From Verrucomicrobiaceae bacterium (GTDB lineage Bacteria; Verrucomicrobiota; Verrucomicrobiia; Verrucomicrobiales; Verrucomicrobiaceae): a DNA stretch of 64,000 bases. This document shows, one piece after another, positions 9,101-15,776 of this stretch. The notes beneath the pieces were generated by a model. It saw nothing but the letters and a program-made list of their open reading frames with translations, did not search any database and was not told the origin of the DNA. The stretch lies in the NCBI GenBank assembly GCA_015075365.1, contig JABTUN010000001.1, positions 1,240,001 to 1,304,000 of the forward strand, read 5' to 3'. The first letter of the stretch is position 1. Every line of letters starts with the position of its first letter. Made by a program: the position numbers and the translations under genes.

Positions 9101-9388
9101 GCGCTCCGCAAAGCCCGGCGTGGCCGCGAGCGACTTTGGCAGCACCTTCAAAGCGACGATGCGGTCGAGCTTCGGCTGCCGCGCCTTGAAAACCGCGCTC
9201 ATGCCGCCGTGGCCGATGAGTCCGAGGATTTCGAGATCGGGAAACGCGGCGGCGATTTCCTCCAGCGAGGGCAGATCGGCGCGCTGAAGCGGGATCGTGT
9301 CGGCGCCACCGTCCGTCGGCATCGCGGCGGCGGCCATGAGATCGGCGGGGTTCAGGCCGTGGAAGGGATCAGGGGATGAATCGTTCAT
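6188..9388 (-). CDS. Membrane Ser/Thr protein kinase with pentad repeats, SdpI-like and degenerate signal-peptidase-like domains
   Basis: A 1066-aa protein. Residues about 50-290 are a complete Hanks kinase: glycine loop GHGGMSAV (59-66), [12 protein letters not shown] (173-180), DFG (193-195), APE (223-225). Residues 349-439 form two blocks of AxGxx pentads (for example ARGVF-AFGGY-ARGWF), ten and seven units, split by a hydrophobic stretch. Membrane helices follow. Residues about 553-650 match an SdpI-like C-terminal region (MNSFYGVRLP ... W..VNAYFGK). Residues about 672-770 resemble a type I signal peptidase entry (AMFIKSFIAGAYRVPQG, then GDLILFEHESGH), but the catalytic Ser-Met and the general-base Lys are missing. 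The remaining C-terminus is unassigned. ATG 9388 is chosen over in-frame upstream codons. Its stop overlaps the start of the ECF sigma gene downstream. Confidence 0.88.
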   Translation of the reverse strand: MNDSSPDPFHGLNPADLMAAAAMPTDGGADTIPLQRADLPSLEEIAAAFPDLEILGLIGHGGMSAVFKARQPKLDRIVALKVLPKSLAATPGFAERFNREGRVLARLSHPSIVAVHDFGESGGFAYLIMEFVDGVNLRQAMRAGRFTPEQALRIIPAICDALQFAHTQGVLHRDIKPENILLDSKGRVKIADFGIAKILDEKGGDAMLLTQSGAKLGTAPYMAPEQIEQPSSVDHRADIYSLGVVFYEMLTGELPLGRFAAPSEIAAVGGNIDEIVFRALEKERARRQQSAGEFKTQLENLGSMSAPVQRALARRFQSFEYKSKRTLFGMPLLHVTQGVDPATGEKRVARGFFAFGEIARGVFAFGGYARGWFACGGMAVGGVAIGGLSIGLISWGGLALALLLAVGGLSIGPLATGGAALGWNAMGGIAAGWDAVGGLVIAQHGMGGKVIAPDVVKSLAEMPRALQLMSQTSWLTSMGAFLWLPLMLPMMLVPWWARRRLELEAAGMPHESSNRVFWIIPAVLVPGAVLWWMIYRWAQTGGGLQVHYIFATITECIGLLLFVLSLPLWLRLVPMNSFYGVRLPSTFASDKRWYDVNAYFGKQSFIWSLALMIAGMAGFYQLPRHQDSYCWAAITFSLVAIAACVISTLWWMRKHPADGSAPKRNRIASWSGQAVIALVIAMFIKSFIAGAYRVPQGNEPGVVKNSHWLASHLDTGFTSGDLILFEHESGHTWIARVVAREEKGLMLKRGGSPDEFFVPWNKIVGKMLFSHFSPDALPPSASSKAVQTSPESYVEVLEGTQHWDESQPPELRYVQLKRRGDKTWQDEVYDTLGRQVQDAQALRQVKESFPDLIHTSDPAHADERMVQLWFEHADFDGRSLLEIHLLDEFGQPLRLAHGRAGGKPLSVKQPPLRSCSLVLGRKEQLPRHITVELGFSTGPWELSNKVSPQFQGEEMLKGVAGFVTATGNDKEGRAFISWHNENLFMKQVGCYAILKSGRKIGHWEGAAYGSMVDARLEKYRAPGSREVARLESVNFQVPLSDVETFQIRHRLLRWEIYRKIVLPSMQ

Positions 9389-9420
9389 GACACCGGCTGC
9401 ATGGGGAATGCGGCGGCGGA

Positions 9421-9433
9421 GGTTACAGGAAAA
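9421..9433 (-). promoter_or_regulatory. Partial match to the shared kinase promoter element
   Basis: Read on the minus strand, this is TTTTCCTGTAACC followed by a CGCCGCCGC run, 32 nt upstream of the kinase start at 9388. The first half matches the upstream half-site found before the genes at 28353, 32545, 37170 and 40197. The second half-site (TTCAGGAA after 15 nt) is not recognisable here; CCCATGCA stands in its place. It overlaps the outer edge of the REP pair at 9430-9495. It is a weaker, possibly derived copy. Confidence 0.35.
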
Positions 9434-9495
9434 GTTGCCTTGTTCCCGCGGAACAAGGTTTTGAATCCCTGTTCCACAGGAACAGGGCAACTTTT
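9430..9495. repeat. Inverted pair of GTTG-headed REP-like palindromes
   Basis: Two hairpins face each other. The first has stem 9438-9446 with 9450-9458 (CCTTGTTCC/GGAACAAGG, loop CGC). The second has stem 9467-9475 with 9479-9487 (CCCTGTTCC/GGAACAGGG, loop ACA). The pair is bounded by AAAAGTTG on the left and its reverse complement CAACTTTT on the right. The architecture (tetranucleotide head, 9-bp stem, 3-nt loop, inverted pairing) is that of the GTAG REPs around the RAYT gene, but the head is GTTG. It fills the gap between pyrC and the kinase gene and begins within the pyrC stop codon. Confidence 0.82.
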
Positions 9496-10774
9496 ACCGT
9501 GCGAGCAATTCCTCACCGCGATAAATCACACGCTCGACCATGCCCTGGAGCGTCTGGCCGAGGAAGGGCGTGTTGACGCTCTTCGATTTCATGAAGTCGC
9601 GGCTGAAAGTGGTGGTGCGCTGCGGATTGAAGACGATGAACTCGGCGATGCCGCCTTCCTTGATCGGAACGGGCGGCAGTTTGAAGAGGCGGCGCGGTTC
9701 GGCGCTGTAGCGCTTCACGATGAGGCTCCAGTCGAGGATGCCCTTGCTGATGAAGCGGTCGTGGAGCGAGACGAGGGCGGTTTCGAGGCCGGTGATGCCA
9801 AAGGGGGCGCTGGCGAAGTCCTGGTTCTTCTCGAAGGGCGTGTGCGGGGCGTGGTCGGTGGCAATGACGTCGAACAGGCCGTCTTTGAGGCCCTGGAGCA
9901 GCGCGGCGTTGTCCTCCGGCGTGCGCAGCGGCGGGTTCATCTTGTAGTGCGTGTCATAGTCGCCGATGTGCTCGTGATTGAAGATGAGATGGTGCGGCGC
10001 GACCTCGCAGGTGACGCGGATGCCACGGTCCTTGGCTCGCTTGATGGTGCCCATGCCGCGCTCGGTGCTGACGTGCTGGATGTTCAGATGCACGCCGGTG
10101 AATTCGGCGAGGCGGATGTCGCGTGCGATGCAGATTTCCTCCGAAATAGCCGGGATGCCGGGCAGGCCGAGCGCGTAACTGACCTTCCCCTCGTGCATGC
10201 AGCCTTTGCCGGAAAGCTCCTTCACCTCGCAATGACTGGCGAGCGGGATGTCGAACTCGCGTGCATATTCCATCGCGCGGCGGAGAACCTGCGGGTTATC
10301 GACCGGGAAGCCGTCATCGGTGAGCATCACGGCTCCGGCGGCTTTCATGCCGGCGATGCCGGCGAGTTCCTCGCCTTTGCGGCCCTTCGTGATTGCTCCA
10401 GAGGTAAAGATGCCGGGACCGATGCGTGTGCGGCGGGCGCTTTCGAGCACGCTGCGCACCACGCCGCCGTTGTCGATGGCCGGGGCGGTGTTCGGCATCA
10501 TGATGAAGCCGGTGACGCCGCCATTGATGGCCGCCTCGGCGCAGGTGACGATGTTTTCCTTCTCCTCCTGCCCCGGCTCGCGGGCGTGGACGTGGATGTC
10601 AAACATGGCCGGCATCAGGATGCGCCCCGCGCAGTCGATCACCTCCGCGCCATCGGATTTTTCGATCTTCGCGGCCACACCGGTGATTTTGTCGCCCTCG
10701 ACGAGCACATCGGCGGTTTGCAGCTTCGGCGAGTCTTCGCTGGCGATCTGGGCATGGCGGTAGAGGCGTTTCAT
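9494..10774 (-). CDS. pyrC: Dihydroorotase, class I type
   Basis: A 426-aa amidohydrolase that interconverts N-carbamoyl-aspartate and dihydroorotate in pyrimidine synthesis. The metal-binding signature FDIHVHAREPGQEEKENI lies near residue 57. It is followed by GVTGFIMMPNTAPAIDN, a central NIQHVSTERGM, and the C-terminal IATDHAPHTPFEK with the catalytic Asp. The frame is open to 11095, but ATG 10774 gives the family N-terminus (MKRLYRHAQI, then the DVLVEGDKI strand). Inactive PyrC-like paralogues that accompany PyrB lack these ligands; they are present here, so an active enzyme is expected. No other pyr genes are nearby. The gene runs toward the kinase at 6188-9388 and is separated from it by a REP pair that may act as the transcript boundary. 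It is divergent from the secreted dehydrogenase gene at 10875. Confidence 0.9.
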   Translation of the reverse strand: MKRLYRHAQIASEDSPKLQTADVLVEGDKITGVAAKIEKSDGAEVIDCAGRILMPAMFDIHVHAREPGQEEKENIVTCAEAAINGGVTGFIMMPNTAPAIDNGGVVRSVLESARRTRIGPGIFTSGAITKGRKGEELAGIAGMKAAGAVMLTDDGFPVDNPQVLRRAMEYAREFDIPLASHCEVKELSGKGCMHEGKVSYALGLPGIPAISEEICIARDIRLAEFTGVHLNIQHVSTERGMGTIKRAKDRGIRVTCEVAPHHLIFNHEHIGDYDTHYKMNPPLRTPEDNAALLQGLKDGLFDVIATDHAPHTPFEKNQDFASAPFGITGLETALVSLHDRFISKGILDWSLIVKRYSAEPRRLFKLPPVPIKEGGIAEFIVFNPQRTTTFSRDFMKSKSVNTPFLGQTLQGMVERVIYRGEELLAR

Positions 10775-10874
10775 CGGCGTTGATGCATAAAGCGAGAGGC
10801 TGGGGATGCAACCCCCGGCCATGACCGGTCTCTGATTGCTAAACCCGGCCGCCCAGCTCGTTTTACCTGCCGCC

Positions 10875-12902
10875 ATGATACGCCCGGCCGCCCTCTTCCT
10901 CATGTCATCCTGCCTGATGGTGTCCGCGCAGGCCCCGAAGGTCAAAAAGCCGCCGCCCGTGCCACCTCCGCTCCCGGCATTGGCGTATGCGATGGAGGAG
11001 ACGTTGGGCGGGCTGAGTTTTTCGATGCCGGTGGCCGTGGTGAATGCCCCCGGGGGAAAACACAGGTTGTTTGTCGTCGAAAAGACCGGCCGCATCCAGG
11101 AGGTGGTGCAACTCGATCAAGCGACACCGCAGAAGCGTGAGTTCGCGAACCTCATCGAACGCCCGGATGGCAAGCTCGATGACAAGGGCGAGTGCGGTTT
11201 GCTCGGACTCGCGTTTCATCCCGACTTCGCCCGCAACGGTCGCTACTTCGTCTATTACAGCCTGCGCATCGGCGGCCAGCTTCATCAACGCGTATCATGC
11301 TTTGAGGGTGGCCAGGAGCAGCCACTGATCACACAGCTCGATCCAGCGGGCAATCACAACGGCGGCGATCTGCATTTCGGCCCCGATGGGTATCTTTACA
11401 TCAGCGTGGGCGATGGCGGTGGAGCGAACGACGCCTTCGACAACGCACGCTTCGTCAACAAAGGCTTTCACGCCGCGATCCTGCGCATCGATGTGGACAA
11501 GAAACCCGGCAGCCTGCCGCCGAATCCGCATCCCGCGGTGCATGCCGGCACCTATACGGTGCCCGCGGACAATCCCTTCATCGGCGCGACGACGCATCAC
11601 GGCGAAAAGATCGACCCTGCGAGCGTGCGCACGGAAATCTGGGCCACGGGACTGCGGAACGTGTGGCGCTTCAGCTTCGATCCGCCGACAGGGAGGCTTT
11701 TCGCCGGTGATGTGGGTCAAAATCTCTACGAGGAGGTCGATCTGATCGAAAAAGGCGGCGATTACGGCTGGAGCCATCGTGAAGGTTTGCATGCGTTCGA
11801 TCTCGGACCGGGCAAAGACGCGATTCCGCCCGGTTTCGCACCGAAGGTGCCCATTTATGAGTATCCACGCACCACCGGTCTCAGCATCACCGGCGGCTGC
11901 GTTTATCACGGCACGAAGTTTCCGGAGTTCAAAGACGCGTACATCTGCGCCGACTACGCGTTTGGCCGTGTGATCGTGTTGCGCGAGAAAAACGGCCGCT
12001 GGGAGGACGAGATCATCGCCTTCGAGCCGGCCATCACCGGCATCAGCGCCGATCCACGCGACGGAGAGCTGCTCTTCTGCAACATGGCGAAGGGAAAGAT
12101 CATGCGGCTGGCGGAGATCGAGCCGAAGCTCGAAGGCGTGTTGTTTCATGAGAACTTCGAAGACACGTCGGTCGATTCGCGCGGCTGGTATGATGGAAAA
12201 AGCGTCCGCATCGTGCCTGGAGGCATGCGTGGGAACTGCATCGAGTATGAATGGACCGATGGCAGCGACAGCGTGACGGGCTCTTCCGCGAAACGGAATC
12301 TGTTCGAGGCCACGGAGGAGGTTTTCATCCGCTACTACCTGAAGCTCTCGAAAGGCTGGGGCTGGAGCGGGCGGAGCTACCATCCGCATCTCACGCACTT
12401 CATGACGACGGAAAACTCGAAATGGCACGGCCCGGCGGCCAGCCATCTCACCCTCTACATCGAGCCGGTGAACGGAAAACTGCGTCTCGCGGCGCAGGAC
12501 ATTCAGAACAAGGATGCGCCGCATGGATTGACACAGGGACCGCTCAAAGGCGGCTACAACGGGCAATTGTTCGACAACGCGGACGAACTCTTCACCGACG
12601 ACCTGTGGCATTGCATCGAGGCACAATTCAAGCTCAACACCCTCGACCTCCAAAACGACAAGCCCAATGCCGACGGCATCGTGCGCGGCTGGTTTGATGG
12701 CAAACTAGTCATCGACCGCACGGACGTGATCCTGCGCTCCACCGATTTTCCGAACATGAAGTTCAACCAGTTCCTCATGGCCCCCTACTTCGGCCCCGGC
12801 CTGCTGCCGCACGCACAGAAGCTGTGGATCGACGAGATGGTCGTCGGGACGAAGCGGATCGGACCACTACCGCGCGAAAGAAGACCGGCCAAGGCTCCGT
12901 GA
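10875..12902 (+). CDS. Secreted glucose/sorbosone dehydrogenase-like protein with C-terminal jelly-roll-like domain
   Basis: A 675-aa exported protein with a signal peptide (residues 1-18). Residues about 30-410 are a soluble quinoprotein glucose/sorbosone dehydrogenase beta-propeller: GECGLLGLAFHPDF, then NHNGGDLHFGPDGYLYISVG, then GLRNVWRFSFDP, then GDVGQNLYEEVD. Residues about 425-675 form a second domain beginning VLFHENFEDTS and containing IRYYLKLSKGW, WFDGKLVIDR and APYFGPG. This looks like the jelly-roll fold of polysaccharide-lyase-like proteins, but catalytic residues cannot be assigned. The pairing suggests extracellular sugar or polysaccharide processing. The start at 10875 is preferred to an upstream TTG (10836) because it directly begins the signal peptide. 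It leads a run of four secreted-protein genes on the plus strand. Confidence 0.85.
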   Translation: MIRPAALFLMSSCLMVSAQAPKVKKPPPVPPPLPALAYAMEETLGGLSFSMPVAVVNAPGGKHRLFVVEKTGRIQEVVQLDQATPQKREFANLIERPDGKLDDKGECGLLGLAFHPDFARNGRYFVYYSLRIGGQLHQRVSCFEGGQEQPLITQLDPAGNHNGGDLHFGPDGYLYISVGDGGGANDAFDNARFVNKGFHAAILRIDVDKKPGSLPPNPHPAVHAGTYTVPADNPFIGATTHHGEKIDPASVRTEIWATGLRNVWRFSFDPPTGRLFAGDVGQNLYEEVDLIEKGGDYGWSHREGLHAFDLGPGKDAIPPGFAPKVPIYEYPRTTGLSITGGCVYHGTKFPEFKDAYICADYAFGRVIVLREKNGRWEDEIIAFEPAITGISADPRDGELLFCNMAKGKIMRLAEIEPKLEGVLFHENFEDTSVDSRGWYDGKSVRIVPGGMRGNCIEYEWTDGSDSVTGSSAKRNLFEATEEVFIRYYLKLSKGWGWSGRSYHPHLTHFMTTENSKWHGPAASHLTLYIEPVNGKLRLAAQDIQNKDAPHGLTQGPLKGGYNGQLFDNADELFTDDLWHCIEAQFKLNTLDLQNDKPNADGIVRGWFDGKLVIDRTDVILRSTDFPNMKFNQFLMAPYFGPGLLPHAQKLWIDEMVVGTKRIGPLPRERRPAKAP

Positions 12903-12942
12903 TGGCAGCCGTCGGCTTGTTTCACTCCAACTCATCACCACT

Positions 12943-14253
12943 ATGAAACGCTGCCTCCTTTTTCTTCTGCTCACAGCCATAGTGCTGGCAGATGATACGC
13001 AAAACTGGCCGCAGTTTCGCGGCGCGGCATCGGATGGGCTCGGTGAGGGCGCGACGCTGCCGGAGACGTGGAGCGACACAGAGAATGTGGTGTGGAAGGT
13101 AAAGGTGCCTGGCTGGGGCTGGTCGTCGCCGATTGTGTGGGGCGACAAGGTTTTCGTCACCGCGGCGGTGGGCGAGAAGGAATTGCCGACGCCGACGGTG
13201 GGCGGGTATCCAGGCGGTCATGTCGGCACCGGCGAGGTGCATCGCTGGATGCTGTATTGCTTCGATTTTGAGTCGGGGAAGATGCTGTGGGAGTTCGAGG
13301 CGAACCAAGGCATCCCGCCGCAGATGCGGCATCCGCGCAGTTCTTTCGCCAACGAAACGCCAGTGACGGATGGCGAGCGCGTGTATGCCTACTTTGCGAA
13401 CATCGGCCTTTTTTGCTGCGACATGAACGGCCAAAAACTGTGGGAGCGCCGCTGGCCGAGCTATCCGATGCGCGATGGCTGGAACACCGGCACTTCGCCC
13501 GTGCTGCATGGCGGACGCATCTTCATCCAGAATGACAACGATGAAGCGTCCTTCCTCGAAACGGTGGACAAGCTGACGGGCAAGACGCTGTGGCGTGTGT
13601 CACGCGAGGAGCGCAGCACCTGGTCCACGCCTTACGTTTGGGAAAGCGGCCAGCGCACCGAACTGGTGACGATCGGCATGAACAAAGTGCGCTCCTACGC
13701 GCTGGAGGATGGCGCGCTGCTGTGGGAGATCAGCGGCACGGCCGGACTCGTGAGCCAGATCCCGCTCTCAAAGCACGGACTGCTCTATGCGGGCGCCGGT
13801 TACCACTACGGGCCGCTTTATGCCATCAAACCCGGCGCGAAGGGCGACATCTCACTCTCGGGCGAGGCGACGAGCAATGAATTCATCGCGTGGGCGCAGA
13901 AACGCGGCTCCAGCATTCATCCCGGCTACCTCATTAGCGGTGAGCGGCTCTTCGTCTGCTACGACTCCGGCCTGCTCGGCTGCTTCAACGCCAAAACTGG
14001 CGAGGAGATCATTCCGAAGACGCGGTTGAACACGAAGGGCGGTCGCTTTTATGCCTCGCCATGGGCTTACAACGGTCGCATCTTCATGCTGAACGAAAAC
14101 GGCGACACCTGGGTGATCGAGGACAGCCCCGAATACAAACTCGTGCGCAAAAACTCGCTCGGCGATGTCGCCTGGGCCACGCCGGCCATCGCGCGCGGCA
14201 GTTTGTTCATCCGCACGTATTCGTGGCTGTATCGGTTTCAAAACAAGAAGTGA
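12943..14253 (+). CDS. Secreted PQQ-type beta-propeller protein
   Basis: A 436-aa protein with a signal peptide (MKRCLLFLLLTAIVLA). It then starts the characteristic NWPQFRGAASDGLG motif of the PQQ-binding-like (BamB-like) propeller proteins that are abundant in Planctomycetes and Verrucomicrobia. Blade motifs recur through the chain, such as VWKVKVPGWGWSSPIVWGD, LLWEISGTAGLVSQ and a C-terminal DVAWATPAIARGSLFIRT. A catalytic dehydrogenase role is not supported, because the quinoprotein alcohol dehydrogenase active-site features are absent. Two similar proteins in this window (35807-37042 and 44603-45865) show it is a local paralogous family. It lies 40 bp after the sorbosone-dehydrogenase-like gene and 6 bp before the next gene, so it is likely in one operon with both. 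Confidence 0.87.
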   Translation: MKRCLLFLLLTAIVLADDTQNWPQFRGAASDGLGEGATLPETWSDTENVVWKVKVPGWGWSSPIVWGDKVFVTAAVGEKELPTPTVGGYPGGHVGTGEVHRWMLYCFDFESGKMLWEFEANQGIPPQMRHPRSSFANETPVTDGERVYAYFANIGLFCCDMNGQKLWERRWPSYPMRDGWNTGTSPVLHGGRIFIQNDNDEASFLETVDKLTGKTLWRVSREERSTWSTPYVWESGQRTELVTIGMNKVRSYALEDGALLWEISGTAGLVSQIPLSKHGLLYAGAGYHYGPLYAIKPGAKGDISLSGEATSNEFIAWAQKRGSSIHPGYLISGERLFVCYDSGLLGCFNAKTGEEIIPKTRLNTKGGRFYASPWAYNGRIFMLNENGDTWVIEDSPEYKLVRKNSLGDVAWATPAIARGSLFIRTYSWLYRFQNKK

Positions 14254-14259
14254 CCCGTC

Positions 14260-14844
14260 ATGAAACTCGCGTGCTTTTTCCTTCTCTTCACCGGCTTGCT
14301 GCAGGCGCAGGAAGTCCTCAAAGCGGTCAAAGACCCCACCCAACGCGGCACGCTGAGTGATCAGCGGCAGCTCGTGCGCGGCGACACAGGCAAATGGAAC
14401 GACGCGGCAATGCTGCTGCACACCACGAAACCACAAGGCATGCCGCTCGACGACTGGATGGATGCCGCGAGCGAAAAAAAGCACGCTGTGACCACCGCGG
14501 ATGAGAACTGGCTGCTTTTCCGCACGCGCCAGCTCGATGACAACGACCGCGTGTGGATCGAGAAGATCGAGCGCAGCGGCAATGCGTTCACCATCACGAT
14601 GCACGAGGCCATCTGGCAGGGGAATTACTTCAAGACCTTCACCTGGCATGAGGTCACCGCGGTGAACCTCGGCAAGCTGCCCGCAGGCGACTACACCGTG
14701 ACGTGGCTCGTGAAGCCGCTGGTCTTCAAACAGCTCGAAAAGCCCCGCGAAGCGCAAAACAACTACCAGACCAACTGGCCGGTGGATGACCAACCCGGCG
14801 AAAAGAAGCCCGTGGAACTGAAAACCAAGTTCACCGTCCAATAG
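14260..14844 (+). CDS. Secreted hypothetical protein
   Basis: A 194-aa protein that I do not recognise. It has a short signal peptide (residues 1-17, cleavage near LQAQ). The mature part is polar with several Trp residues (DDWMD, ENWLLF, DRVWIEKIE, HEAIWQGNYFKTF) and ends in alternating beta-like segments (GDYTVTWLVKPLVFKQL ... VELKTKFTVQ), suggesting a small beta-sandwich. It starts 6 bp after the beta-propeller gene and ends 14 bp before the next gene, so it is almost certainly cotranscribed with both and probably acts with them outside the cytoplasm. Confidence 0.7.
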   Translation: MKLACFFLLFTGLLQAQEVLKAVKDPTQRGTLSDQRQLVRGDTGKWNDAAMLLHTTKPQGMPLDDWMDAASEKKHAVTTADENWLLFRTRQLDDNDRVWIEKIERSGNAFTITMHEAIWQGNYFKTFTWHEVTAVNLGKLPAGDYTVTWLVKPLVFKQLEKPREAQNNYQTNWPVDDQPGEKKPVELKTKFTVQ

Positions 14845-14858
14845 AGAGACAACGCACC

Positions 14859-15719
14859 ATGAAAACGCTTCTGCGCACACGCCTCATCACCACTTTGCTG
14901 CTCATCGGCATGGGATCGCCGGTTTTCACGGCGGAACCCATCGACAAAGGCCAGCGCGTGTTCTCGGCGGGGCACAGCTTCCACATGTTCATGCCCAAGA
15001 TGCTGGCTGAACTCACCAAGGCGGCCAGAATACCCGATCACCAGCAAGCGGGCCTCAGCTCGATCGGCGGCTCCTATGTTTACCAACACTGGAATGTGCC
15101 GGATGAGAAAAATACGCTCAAAACGGCCCTGCGCGCCGGCCAGGTGGATGTGCTCACGCTCTCGCCGATCTATCTGCCGGACGACGGGATCGAAAATTTT
15201 GCCACGCTTGGGTTCGAGCACCGGCCTGACATCCGCGTCACGATCCAGGAGTTCTGGCTGCCGTTCGATGTCTTTGACGTGAACTACAAAAAGAAAAAGC
15301 CCGAGATCGTGGACCGGAACGCCCGCACCGTCGCGGAACTGCGCTCGATCAACGAACCCTACTACAAAAGCATGGATGACCATGTCCGGACGTTGAATCA
15401 GAAGTTCGGCAAGAGCGTGGTGTTCGTGGTGCCGGTCGGTCAGGCGTCGCTGGCGCTACGCGCGAAAATCATCGCAGGTGAGGCGCCGGGACTGAAGCAA
15501 CAGAACGATTTGTTCACTGACGCCATCGGGCATGCGACACCGCCGCTGCAATGGCTGACGGCCTACTGCCACTTCGCGGTGATCTACCGCCACTCGCCAG
15601 AGGGGCTGCCCTGCCCTGACGCGCTGAGTCAAAGACCAGACGGCGAAGCCCTCAACCGCCTGCTGCAAAAGCTCGCGTGGGACGCGGTGAAAGCACACCC
15701 TCTGAGCGGGCTGCGGTGA
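14859..15719 (+). CDS. Secreted SGNH/GDSL-hydrolase-like protein
   Basis: A 286-aa exported protein with a signal peptide (residues about 1-25). Immediately after it comes RVFSAGHSFHMFMPKMLAEL, which resembles block I of SGNH hydrolases (GxSF with the nucleophilic Ser, followed by a helix). Further along is QVDVLTLSPIYLPDDG, in the position of block III, and a later VFVVPVGQASLALRAKI is consistent with the fold. A clear block V Asp-x-x-His is not obvious; TAYCHFAVIYRH may supply the His. It could be an esterase acting on carbohydrate acetyl groups, but this is inference. It is the last gene of the 10.9-15.7 kb secreted-protein run and is convergent with the next gene. Confidence 0.55.
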   Translation: MKTLLRTRLITTLLLIGMGSPVFTAEPIDKGQRVFSAGHSFHMFMPKMLAELTKAARIPDHQQAGLSSIGGSYVYQHWNVPDEKNTLKTALRAGQVDVLTLSPIYLPDDGIENFATLGFEHRPDIRVTIQEFWLPFDVFDVNYKKKKPEIVDRNARTVAELRSINEPYYKSMDDHVRTLNQKFGKSVVFVVPVGQASLALRAKIIAGEAPGLKQQNDLFTDAIGHATPPLQWLTAYCHFAVIYRHSPEGLPCPDALSQRPDGEALNRLLQKLAWDAVKAHPLSGLR

Positions 15720-15776
15720 GCACATGAAGGAGATTTGGAAGCATCAAGCGAGGAATTGACGACAACGAGAAGCGGA

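Noticed and set aside
12943..14253. Quinoprotein alcohol dehydrogenase
   Set aside because: Length, single propeller and lack of the vicinal Cys pair and catalytic Asp features fit the PQQ-like (BamB-type) repeat proteins and not the dehydrogenases.
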